Shown: in pieces, positions 5,251 through 11,887 of the stretch | Numbering within the stretch: the stretch's first letter is position 1 | Layout: every line of letters begins with the position of its first letter | Source of the DNA: WJMT01 sp964456985 | Lineage (GTDB): Bacteria; Acidobacteriota; Aminicenantia; Aminicenantales; Aminicenantaceae | DNA: 11,887 nt | Reading direction: 5' to 3' | Assembly (NCBI GenBank): GCA_964456985.1 | Contig: CAYWDH010000067.1 | Span: forward strand, 1-11,887 | Translations under genes and position numbers: made by a program | The notes under the pieces: model-generated | The model's database searches: none | What the model saw: the letters and a program-made list of their open reading frames with translations, nothing else | Told to the model about the DNA's origin: nothing

Positions 5251-7809
5251 ATGTTAGAGTCTTATTTTGATCATGAAAAGCAGAGAAGAGAATCAGGAAT
5301 TCCTCCACTTCCTTTAAATCCGCATCAGGTCAGGGAAGTCTGTAAAAATCTGGAAAATCCCCCTAAGAACAAAGAGAAGATACTTTTTGAACTTCTCTCT
5401 GACCGGGTTGCGCCGGGTGTAGATCCATCAGCTGAAATAAAAGCCGAATGGTTGGACCGGGTAGTCAAAGGAAGTGTGTCTTCACCGGTCATTGACAGGA
5501 AAAAAGCTGTGTTTTTACTGGGAACTATGTTGGGAGGATATAATATCAAACCCCTTATATCTCTTTTGGAAAAGGACGAGCTTGCTCGTGATGCTGGTGA
5601 GGCGTTAAAAAAGGTCATCTTGATATATGATTCTTTTGATCTGATAGTCAAACTTGCGGAAAAAAATAAGGTCGCTGAACAAGTCCTGCATTCGTGGGCA
5701 GATGGAGAATGGTTCAAATCAAAACCCGAATTTCCAAAGAAAATGACCTTAAAAGTATTTAAAGTCGATGGGGAGATCAATACAGATGACCTATCTCCTG
5801 CCAAACATGCCTGGAACCGGCCGGATATTCCTCTCCATGCCCTTTCCATGGGAGAAACCAGGTTTCCGGAAGGAATTGAAAGAATAAGGAAACACAGAAT
5901 GGAAGGATACAGGGTTGTCTTTGTAGGTGATGTGGTCGGTACCGGTTCATCACGCAAATCTGCTACGAATTCTCTTTTGTGGCATATAGGGGAGGACATT
6001 GATTATGTTCCGAACAAAAGGAGGGAAGGAGTTGTCATCGGAGGTTTGATAGCGCCCATATTTTTCAACACAGTCGAAGACTCCGGCGGTCTTCCCATTA
6101 TGTGTGATGTCACAAAGATAAAAGACGGACAGGTCATAACGCTGGATACAGAATCCGGAGAGATAGCAGATGAAGACGAGAGGAAAATAACTGACTTTAA
6201 AATAAAACCTGTGACCTTAAAGGACGAATACAGAGCAGGCGGAAGGGTGTTTCTCATCATCGGACGGTCTTTGACGAACAAGGCCAGAAAAGTGCTGGGC
6301 CTAGCCGCTTCAGATATTTTCCAGAAGCATGATAATCCAGTGCCAAAGAAAGGTCAGGGTTTTTCACTGGCGCAGAAGATAGTCGGAAAGGCTTGTGGAA
6401 AGGACGGCGTGCTTCCTGGCTCTTCGGTAGAGCCGAAAATGATGACTGTTGGTTCACAGGATACAACTGGTCCTATGACAGCCGATGAGCTGAAGGAGCT
6501 GGCCTGTATGAAGTTTCAGTCCGGCCTTTTTCTGCAGACCTTTTGCCATACAGCTGCCTATCCCAAGCTGGCTGATGTCAACATGCATAAATCTCTGGCA
6601 CAATTTATTACTGAGAGAAAAGGCCTTTCTATCAGGCCGGGTGATGGCATCATTCATTCGTGGATCAACCGACTCCTTATCCCGGATACCATGGGTACGG
6701 GAGGGGATTCCCACACCCGTTTCCCATTAGGCCTCAGTTTTCCCGCTGGTTCCGGACTGGTTGCTTTTGCAGGAACTTTAGGTTTTATGCCAATAGACAT
6801 GCCCGAATCTGTGCTGGTTAAATTTTCAGGAGAAATAAATCCAGGGATCACTTTAAGGGATGTTGTGAATTCGATCCCTTATTTTGCTATAAAAAAGGGA
6901 CTTCTGACAGTTGCTAAAGAGGGGAAGAAGAATATTTTTAACGGCAGGATCCTGGAAATGGAAGGTCTCCCGGAAATAACAGTAGAGCAGGCTTTTGAAC
7001 TAACAGATGCCACAGCTGAACGTTCTGCAGCCGGAGGTACCATTGCTCTTGGCGAAAAGAAGGTCGAGGAATTCTTGAGGAGCAATGTGGCTCTTATGGA
7101 AAAAATGATTGAAGACGGTTATCAGGATACTGATGCTTTAAGACAGCGTATCAAAGCTTGTCAAAGGTGGCTTGAACATCCCGTGCTTCTCAAAAGGGAC
7201 CGGAATAGCAAATTTGCTGAAATGATTGAAATCGACTTGAAAGAGATCACAGAGCCTATTCTTGCCTGCCCGAATGACCCTGATGATGTTAAAAAGCTTT
7301 CAGAAGTGGCAGGGGACAGAATAGATGAAGTATTCATTGGGTCGTGCATGACTAATATCGGCCATTTTAGAGCGGCAGGAAAGGTTTTTGAAGGAGAGAA
7401 TTATCTCAAAACCAGAGTCTGGTTGACACCCCCAACCAAAATGGACAGGACCCAATTGAAAAAAGAAGGATATTATTCTTTGTATTCAAGCATGGGTGCT
7501 CGGACCGAACTTCCTGGATGTTCCTTGTGTATGGGGAATCAAGCCCGTGTTCGCCCGGGATCAACTGTCTTATCCACTTCAACCCGTAACTTTGACAATC
7601 GTATGGGAGATGATTCGCGCGTGTATCTGGGTTCAGCGGAACTGGCAGCTGTTACAGCATTAGAGGGCCGGCTGCCTGAACCGAATAAATATTTTACTGT
7701 TTTTAATAAAAAGATCACACCGCATCGGAAAGAGATCTATCAATATCTTCAATTTGATAAGATGAAAAAACTGACTTTAGATTATGAAAAGGATATAGCA
7801 AAGAGCTAG
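5251..7809 (+). CDS. acnB: Aconitate hydratase B (aconitase, AcnB family; may also act on 2-methylisocitrate)
   Basis: AcnB is a [4Fe-4S] enzyme that isomerises citrate to isocitrate through cis-aconitate, feeding the divergently encoded Icd. At 852 residues it is close to E. coli AcnB (865). The domain order is that of the B type: an N-terminal helical HEAT-like domain (about 1-160), then the swivel domain (about 165-375) with the substrate loop GTGSSRKSATN, then the catalytic domains with GDSHTRFPLG. The cluster ligands are visible as Cys699 (GSCMTNIGHF) and Cys757 and Cys760 (GCSLCMGNQ). TGGAG lies 8 bases before the ATG. Family members can also hydrate 2-methylaconitate, but no methylcitrate genes are nearby, so the TCA role is preferred. 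The next gene follows after 19 bp. Confidence 0.96.
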   Translation: MLESYFDHEKQRRESGIPPLPLNPHQVREVCKNLENPPKNKEKILFELLSDRVAPGVDPSAEIKAEWLDRVVKGSVSSPVIDRKKAVFLLGTMLGGYNIKPLISLLEKDELARDAGEALKKVILIYDSFDLIVKLAEKNKVAEQVLHSWADGEWFKSKPEFPKKMTLKVFKVDGEINTDDLSPAKHAWNRPDIPLHALSMGETRFPEGIERIRKHRMEGYRVVFVGDVVGTGSSRKSATNSLLWHIGEDIDYVPNKRREGVVIGGLIAPIFFNTVEDSGGLPIMCDVTKIKDGQVITLDTESGEIADEDERKITDFKIKPVTLKDEYRAGGRVFLIIGRSLTNKARKVLGLAASDIFQKHDNPVPKKGQGFSLAQKIVGKACGKDGVLPGSSVEPKMMTVGSQDTTGPMTADELKELACMKFQSGLFLQTFCHTAAYPKLADVNMHKSLAQFITERKGLSIRPGDGIIHSWINRLLIPDTMGTGGDSHTRFPLGLSFPAGSGLVAFAGTLGFMPIDMPESVLVKFSGEINPGITLRDVVNSIPYFAIKKGLLTVAKEGKKNIFNGRILEMEGLPEITVEQAFELTDATAERSAAGGTIALGEKKVEEFLRSNVALMEKMIEDGYQDTDALRQRIKACQRWLEHPVLLKRDRNSKFAEMIEIDLKEITEPILACPNDPDDVKKLSEVAGDRIDEVFIGSCMTNIGHFRAAGKVFEGENYLKTRVWLTPPTKMDRTQLKKEGYYSLYSSMGARTELPGCSLCMGNQARVRPGSTVLSTSTRNFDNRMGDDSRVYLGSAELAAVTALEGRLPEPNKYFTVFNKKITPHRKEIYQYLQFDKMKKLTLDYEKDIAKS

Positions 7810-7828
7810 AGCACAGGAGAGGTTGACC

Positions 7829-8587
7829 ATGATTCGTTTAACGAATAAAAAAGCACTTGTCACGGGAGGATCAAGAGGCATAGGAAGAGCTGTGGTGTTG
7901 ATGCTGGCGGAAGCCGGAGCAGATGTCGCTTTGAATTATTTTAAGAATAGACAAGCAGCCCTTGAATTGAAGGCAGAGATCGAAAAAAAGCAAAGACAGT
8001 GTATGGTATTTCAAGCAGACCTGTCTCAGAGAGAAGATGCTGAATCAATGGTTGGAAAAATCAACCAAAGCTGGGAAAGACTGGATATTTTGATCAACAA
8101 TGCTGGGATCTGGACATTCGGGGAAATGGGACATATGGACTATAAAGTCTGGAGGGAGACCATAAGAATTAACCTGGATGGAGTCTTTTTTGTCACAAAC
8201 TCTGTTGTACCCATTATGAAAAAAGCCGGACAGGGCTGTATTGTCAATATATCTTCCACCGCTGCTGTCAGAGGGGAAGCTTTCCATTCCCATTATGCTT
8301 CAAGCAAAGGCGCTTTGGTTTCATTGACAAAATCTCTTGCAGTTGAGCTGGCTCCTGATAAAATAAGAGTAAACTGTGTGGCACCTGGTTGGGTGGATAC
8401 AGACATGTGTTCCGAAGTGTTCAAAGATAGGAAGTTCAAAGAAAAAATCAGAGAAAGCATCCCATTGAAAAGAATACCTCCTCCGGAAGACATAGCCGGA
8501 CCTGTACTTTTTCTCGTATCTGATTATGCAAGACACATAACAGGTGAGGTTCTCAATGTCAATGGGGGAGCTGTTCTGTGTGGATAA
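7829..8587 (+). CDS. Short-chain dehydrogenase/reductase, FabG-like
   Basis: This is a classical SDR-family NAD(P)-dependent oxidoreductase of 252 residues. It has the cofactor motif TGGSRGIG (12-19), the structural NNAG (90-93), Asn115, and the catalytic Ser143, Tyr156 and Lys160 (YASSK). The C-terminal HITGEVLNVNGG is typical of FabG-like proteins. Such enzymes often reduce 3-oxoacyl-ACP or oxidise 3-hydroxyacyl-CoA, but family membership alone does not give the substrate. An in-frame TTG at 7823 would add two residues. The ATG at 7829 is preferred because AGGAG ends 9 bases before it. The gene is 19 bp after acnB, so it is probably cotranscribed, and it precedes the acyl-CoA mutase pair. 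A role in acyl-CoA oxidation or reduction alongside the mutase is plausible but inferred. Confidence 0.85.
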   Translation: MIRLTNKKALVTGGSRGIGRAVVLMLAEAGADVALNYFKNRQAALELKAEIEKKQRQCMVFQADLSQREDAESMVGKINQSWERLDILINNAGIWTFGEMGHMDYKVWRETIRINLDGVFFVTNSVVPIMKKAGQGCIVNISSTAAVRGEAFHSHYASSKGALVSLTKSLAVELAPDKIRVNCVAPGWVDTDMCSEVFKDRKFKEKIRESIPLKRIPPPEDIAGPVLFLVSDYARHITGEVLNVNGGAVLCG

Positions 8588-8609
8588 GAATGACTGGTTT
8601 AAATAGCCT

Positions 8610-8645
8610 GGATGATGAACAAAAAAATGCTCATCGCCATTTTTT
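8610..8645 (+). terminator. Weak Rho-independent terminator or attenuator
   Basis: After the dehydrogenase stop, GATGAACA (8614-8621) can pair with TGCTCATC (8628-8635), with one A/C mismatch and a six-A loop. A GG/CC pair extends the stem outside a small bulge. A T6 run follows at 8640-8645. This looks like an imperfect terminator that may lower, not stop, transcription into the mutase genes. The remainder of the 93-bp gap shows no clear promoter. Confidence 0.42.
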
Positions 8646-8680
8646 ATGAATAGTTCAGGATAAAAAGGAGATGGTTTCTA

Positions 8681-10330
8681 TTGAAAAAAGACTATGAAAG
8701 CTGGAAGAAAAATAAATATTTGCATGGATTAAAAAAGTCAGGTACTGAGAAAACAACACATACGACGATCTCCGGAAAGAAGATCAAAGAGCTTTATACA
8801 CCAGAAGATCTAAAGGATTTTGATTATAGAGATGATCTATCCTTTCCAGGGGAATATCCTTTTACAAGAGGGATTCATCCAACAATGTATCATGGCCGGT
8901 TGTGGACTATGCGGCAGTTTTCCGGATTCGGGAGCGCAGAAGATACCAATAAAAGATACAAATATCTTTTAAGACAAGGTCAGACCGGATTGAGTGTTGC
9001 GTTTCATCTTCCCACGCTCATGGGAGTGGACTCAGATCATCCTCTGGCCACAGGAGAGATAGGAAAGTGCGGAGTGGCCATTGATTCCCTGGCCGACATG
9101 GAAATCCTTTTTAAAGGGATCCCTCTTGATAAGATCACCACTTCTATGACTATTAATCCTCCGGCCGCTGTTCTTTGGGCTATGTATATAGCGGTTGCTG
9201 AGAAACAGAGAGTTTCCTCTAAAGTGATATCAGGTACGATTCAAAATGATATACTCAAAGAGTACATCGCACAGAAGACCTTTATTTTTCCCCCTGAACC
9301 GTCCATGAAATTGATTGTGGATACTTTTGAATACGGCTCTAAGGAAGTGCCTAGATGGAACACCATATCTATTTCCGGTTATCACATCAGGGAGGCTGGT
9401 TCAACCGCTGTACAGGAATTAGCTTTTACCATAAGAGACGGGATCGAATACGTGGAATGGGCCTTAAAAAGAGGATTAAAGATCGATGACTTTGCCCCGA
9501 GACTTTCCTTTTTTTTCAATTCCCATAATGATTTTATGGAGGAGATCGCAAAATTCAGAGCAGCAAGGCGATTATGGGCAAAGATAATGAAGGAGAGGTT
9601 CGGAGCTAAGAGCAAGCGTTCCTGGCTTCTCAGGTTTCACACCCAGACTTCCGGAGTGTCCCTGATGGCACAGCAGCCATATAATAATGTTGTCAGGGTC
9701 GCTATCCAGGCATTGGCTGCTGTTCTGGGGGGAACTCAATCACTCCATACAAATTCTCTGGATGAGACCTATGCTCTTCCTTCAGAAGAAGCTGTGACCA
9801 TTGCTTTGAGGACCCAGCAGATCATAGCTCACGAGAGCGGAGTGACGAATACGATCGATCCCTTAGGCGGATCTTATGCTATTGAAAAACTGACCAATGA
9901 ATTGGAAGATGAAGCTGAGGATTACATAAAAAAGATAGATGACATGGGTGGGATGGTCAAAGCCATAGAAATGGGATTTCCCCAGAAAGAAGTTGTTGAT
10001 AGTTCCTATGATTACCAGAAAGCATTGGAAAAAAAGGAGAAAATCATAGTGGGAGTCAATGCTTTCCAAAGCGGGCATGAACCTATTCCGCTCCTGGAGA
10101 TAGATGAACGCGTGGCAAAGCACCAGTTGCAGAGACTAAAGCAAGTAAAGAAGACACGAAACAGCGCAAGAATAAAGAATACTTTAAGGGATTTGAAAAA
10201 GGCAGCCGGAGACGAAGAGAATCTTATGCCTTATATATTGGACTGTGTCAGGGAATACGCTACATTGGGAGAGATTATGGACACAATGGCAGAGGTTTAT
10301 GGAAAGTATCAGGAACCCATAACATATTAA
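8681..10330 (+). CDS. B12-dependent acyl-CoA mutase large subunit (methylmalonyl-CoA mutase family; isobutyryl-CoA mutase-like active site)
   Basis: This is the substrate-binding TIM-barrel subunit of a split adenosylcobalamin mutase; the B12-binding part is the next gene. Its 549 residues fit large subunits of split mutases. Family motifs include YPFTRGIHPTMYHGR (59-73), GQTGLSVAF (100-108), GTIQNDILKEY (185-195), ISGYHIREAG (231-240, with active-site Tyr234 and His235) and GGTQSLHTNS. Most such genes are labelled methylmalonyl-CoA mutase. Here the positions equivalent to Tyr89 and Arg207 of the Propionibacterium enzyme are Phe80 and Gln198, the pair known from isobutyryl-CoA mutase IcmA, so that activity is more likely. 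His109 replaces an Asp common in the family. The start is TTG at 8681: AAGGAG lies 10 bases upstream, and the nearby ATGs at 8671 and 8694 are out of frame. No G-protein chaperone gene is in the window. Confidence 0.9.
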   Translation: MKKDYESWKKNKYLHGLKKSGTEKTTHTTISGKKIKELYTPEDLKDFDYRDDLSFPGEYPFTRGIHPTMYHGRLWTMRQFSGFGSAEDTNKRYKYLLRQGQTGLSVAFHLPTLMGVDSDHPLATGEIGKCGVAIDSLADMEILFKGIPLDKITTSMTINPPAAVLWAMYIAVAEKQRVSSKVISGTIQNDILKEYIAQKTFIFPPEPSMKLIVDTFEYGSKEVPRWNTISISGYHIREAGSTAVQELAFTIRDGIEYVEWALKRGLKIDDFAPRLSFFFNSHNDFMEEIAKFRAARRLWAKIMKERFGAKSKRSWLLRFHTQTSGVSLMAQQPYNNVVRVAIQALAAVLGGTQSLHTNSLDETYALPSEEAVTIALRTQQIIAHESGVTNTIDPLGGSYAIEKLTNELEDEAEDYIKKIDDMGGMVKAIEMGFPQKEVVDSSYDYQKALEKKEKIIVGVNAFQSGHEPIPLLEIDERVAKHQLQRLKQVKKTRNSARIKNTLRDLKKAAGDEENLMPYILDCVREYATLGEIMDTMAEVYGKYQEPITY

Positions 10331-10345
10331 ACCAAGGAGGATCAA

Positions 10346-10741
10346 ATGCCGGATAAGAAGATAAGAGTGCTGGTAGCCAAACCGGGATTAGACGGTCATG
10401 ACAGAGGCGCTAAAGTGATCTGCAGGGCACTGAGAGACGCGGGATTTGAAGTCATATACACAGGATTGAGAAGGAATCCGGAGGAAATCGTAAGTTCAGC
10501 CATTCAGGAGGACGTGAGTGTCATAGGCCTCAGCATACTTTCCGGGGCCCATAATGTTCTGTTCCCTAAAATTATAAATCTGCTCAAAGAACAGGGAGGA
10601 GAGGGAATAAAAGTCATTGCCGGAGGTATCATACCTGAAAAAGATATACCGGGACTTAAGAAAATAGGGATTTCAGAGGTGTTTTTGCCTGGTACGCCAA
10701 CTGATAAAATAGCCGACTGGATAAGGAAAAATGTAAGCTAG
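10346..10741 (+). CDS. B12-dependent acyl-CoA mutase small subunit (cobalamin-binding)
   Basis: This 131-residue protein is the stand-alone cobalamin-binding domain that completes the preceding mutase. Near the N-terminus, KPGLDGHDRGAK contains the DxHxxG signature: Asp16, His18 (the lower cobalt ligand in this family) and Gly21. GLSILSGAH and the later IAGGIIP are the usual loops that hold the nucleotide tail. The length matches IcmB and other split-mutase small subunits. The ATG is preceded by AAGGAGG 5 bases upstream and lies 15 bp after the large-subunit stop, so the two are certainly meant to be made together. The small subunit itself does not discriminate methylmalonyl-CoA from isobutyryl-CoA mutase; the assignment rests on the large subunit. 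Confidence 0.94.
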   Translation: MPDKKIRVLVAKPGLDGHDRGAKVICRALRDAGFEVIYTGLRRNPEEIVSSAIQEDVSVIGLSILSGAHNVLFPKIINLLKEQGGEGIKVIAGGIIPEKDIPGLKKIGISEVFLPGTPTDKIADWIRKNVS

Positions 10742-10765
10742 AAGGGGTGAATTAAGAAAATAATC

Positions 10766-10794
10766 TTGACATTGGATATTTATTTTGGTACTCA
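10766..10794 (+). promoter_or_regulatory. Possible promoter of the M23 peptidase gene
   Basis: An exact TTGACA -35 box lies at 10766-10771 in the gap after the mutase small subunit. At 17 bp spacing the -10 position reads TACTCA, a poor match. It would separate expression of the peptidase gene from the metabolic operon and leave only a very short leader before the ATG at 10806. No terminator is evident before it. Confidence 0.25.
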
Positions 10795-10805
10795 AAGAGG
10801 GACTG

Positions 10806-11696
10806 ATGCACAAAAAATATTTATCTTTAATCATTATACCGCATAACAAAGGAAAACAGAGAAGCTACTCTTTTTCTAAAAAGACGATTCATATCACAGC
10901 AGGGATCACAGCCTTTGTTTTTGTCGTTCTTACGTTTTTTGTCATTGATTATTTTCTCATGAACGGAACACGGAGGAAGTACAAAAGATTACTGGTTAAC
11001 TATGAGCAGCAGGGAGTGACACTGGCCCAGTATAAAGAATCCATAGACAGTCTGAACGCAAAAATCCATGATTTAGAGGGATACGCAAAAAAATTGAATG
11101 TTATGGCGGGTTTCAAGGCCGAAGAGCCGATTGAAGGAGAACCCGGAATCGGCGGAAACAGTGACATTCCGGAACAGGTCATCACTGAACCTCAGAACGA
11201 CCTGACCCGTTTGGATGAACTGGGGGAAAAAGCCGACGGCATCGATAGAAATTTTGATGTTCTGAATAATCATTTTGAGAACCAAAAGTTAGAACTTGCC
11301 CAGACTCCCAGCATCATGCCCACTCAGGGTTATTGGTCTTCTCCCTATGGATGGAGGGATGATGAGTTCACGGGAAAAAGAACGTTCCACCGGGGAGTGG
11401 ACATCGCCACTCAGACCGGGAATCCTATTGTGGCCACAGCCGACGGCATCGTGATCCAGACAAAAAATGATAAAATTGGGGGAAGGACCATAAAGATAAG
11501 CCATCCGAAAACAGGCTATGTTACCGTCTATTGTCACCTCAGTAAATATCTGGTAAAGCCCGGTCAAAGAGTGAAAAGAGGGGATACCATTGGATTAGTT
11601 GGGGCGACGGGTAAAGCAACAGGACCCCATGTTCATTATGAGGTCCGCCTGAATGGGAAGTCTCTCAATCCCTGGTATTACATACTCGACAACTAA
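10806..11696 (+). CDS. Membrane-anchored M23 family (LytM-type) peptidase
   Basis: This 296-residue protein is a predicted cell-wall endopeptidase facing the periplasm or cell exterior. A basic cytoplasmic N-terminus is followed by one hydrophobic segment (about residues 30-52). A coiled-coil-like stretch (about 55-100) and a low-complexity acidic linker come next. The LytM domain (about 175-290) follows. Zinc ligands His195, Asp199 and His277 (HRGVD, HVH) and catalytic His244 and His275 are all present, so it should be active and not a degenerate regulator. The ATG at 10806 is chosen with AGAGGG close upstream; an in-frame TTG at 10785 would add seven residues without a ribosome binding site. 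It has no obvious link to the metabolic genes before it. Proteins of this layout are often encoded near bactofilin genes, but none is visible before the window ends. Confidence 0.92.
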   Translation: MHKKYLSLIIIPHNKGKQRSYSFSKKTIHITAGITAFVFVVLTFFVIDYFLMNGTRRKYKRLLVNYEQQGVTLAQYKESIDSLNAKIHDLEGYAKKLNVMAGFKAEEPIEGEPGIGGNSDIPEQVITEPQNDLTRLDELGEKADGIDRNFDVLNNHFENQKLELAQTPSIMPTQGYWSSPYGWRDDEFTGKRTFHRGVDIATQTGNPIVATADGIVIQTKNDKIGGRTIKISHPKTGYVTVYCHLSKYLVKPGQRVKRGDTIGLVGATGKATGPHVHYEVRLNGKSLNPWYYILDN

Positions 11697-11887
11697 CCAT
11701 CCTGGTTATTCATAAAATATGGTTGCGTTTCCAACCACCTTTATCATGATCAACTCTCTCAGCAATGTCACTTTATTAAGAACATGCTTCTTCCGTTACT
11801 TCATGTAATGATTTTGATTTTATGCAACCGTATTTTACCTTTTAGGCGAGCCGATCTCACAGCATCTGCATTGTTGCAGGGCATTTG
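11697..11887. other. Right-edge noncoding sequence with imperfect inverted repeats
   Basis: I see no confident gene here. Just past the peptidase stop, AACC-ATCCT-GGTT and then GGTTG-CGTTTC-CAACC (11721-11736) can form small hairpins, without a clean T-run. TAAAATATGGTTGC (11713-11726) pairs with GCAACCGTATTTTA (11824-11837), 13 of 14 positions plus a possible G-U wobble. A short plus-strand frame starting at ATG 11808 (MILILCNRILPF and on) and a minus-strand frame ending at 11801 both run off the edge and are not recognisable. Confidence 0.3.
11713..11837. repeat. Long-range imperfect inverted repeat (14-bp arms, 125 bp overall)
   Basis: TAAAATATGGTTGC at 11713-11726 is matched by GCAACCGTATTTTA at 11824-11837, with a single T/G position that could pair as a wobble in RNA. 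The ~97-bp interior carries no complete gene. It may be a small non-autonomous mobile element, the fold of a transcript 3' end, or chance in AT-rich DNA. No flanking target-site duplication was recognised. Confidence 0.3.

Noticed and set aside
5325..5999. A 224-codon open frame antisense to the start of acnB
   Set aside because: It lies wholly inside a clear aconitase gene, is rich in Ser and Phe as antisense frames often are, and shows no recognisable domain.
7823..7828. TTG start for the dehydrogenase
   Set aside because: The AGGAG would be only about 3 bases away; the ATG at 7829 has normal spacing.
8590..8649. A 19-codon frame (MTGLNSLDDEQ...) between the dehydrogenase and the mutase
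   Set aside because: It lacks a ribosome binding site and overlaps the candidate terminator hairpin, so chance is the simpler explanation.
8681..10741. 2-Hydroxyisobutyryl-CoA mutase as the identity of the split mutase
   Set aside because: That enzyme has Ile and Asp at the key positions; here they are Phe80 and Ala107.
10785..10805. TTG start for the M23 peptidase
   Set aside because: No ribosome binding site precedes it, whereas the ATG at 10806 has AGAGGG upstream.

Overview
The window is bacterial DNA of moderate GC (roughly mid-40s percent by eye) with closely packed genes and mostly strong AGGAGG-type ribosome binding sites. No rRNA, tRNA, CRISPR array or recognisable transposase is present. 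The gene content is core carbon metabolism. It suits an anaerobic or facultative bacterium with much of a TCA cycle and B12-dependent acyl-CoA chemistry. I cannot name a phylum from the sequence alone.

Left half (84-5003, minus strand): a five-gene TCA operon read right to left. It runs icd (isocitrate dehydrogenase), mdh (malate dehydrogenase), the beta subunit of a two-subunit class I fumarase, sucC and sucD (succinyl-CoA synthetase). The mdh/fumarase junction is only 2 bp and sucC/sucD only 14 bp. The fumarase alpha subunit is not in the window. A 112-bp gap before sucC holds a 9-bp inverted repeat and a protein-like reading frame in the -1 phase of the fumarase gene.

Centre (5004-5250): a 247-bp divergent promoter region. 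A good sigma70-type promoter faces right (TTGACT, 17 bp, TATTAT) and a weaker one faces left. A perfect 8+3+8 palindrome lies in the predicted icd leader.

Right half (5251-11696, plus strand): acnB (B-type aconitase), then a short-chain dehydrogenase/reductase, then a split B12-dependent acyl-CoA mutase (large and small subunit), then a membrane-anchored M23 (LytM) peptidase that looks functionally separate. The last 190 bp have no confident gene but hold a long-range imperfect inverted repeat.

How it fits together: AcnB and Icd convert citrate to 2-oxoglutarate, SucCD interconverts succinyl-CoA and succinate, and fumarase plus Mdh connect fumarate to oxaloacetate. Citrate synthase, 2-oxoglutarate oxidation and succinate dehydrogenase must lie elsewhere. 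The mutase would normally be labelled methylmalonyl-CoA mutase and tied to SucCD through succinyl-CoA. However, its two accepted substrate-determining positions are Phe80 and Gln198, as in isobutyryl-CoA mutase, not the Tyr and Arg of methylmalonyl-CoA mutase. It more likely interconverts isobutyryl-CoA and butyryl-CoA (or a related acyl-CoA without a second carboxylate). This is the most interesting point in the window.
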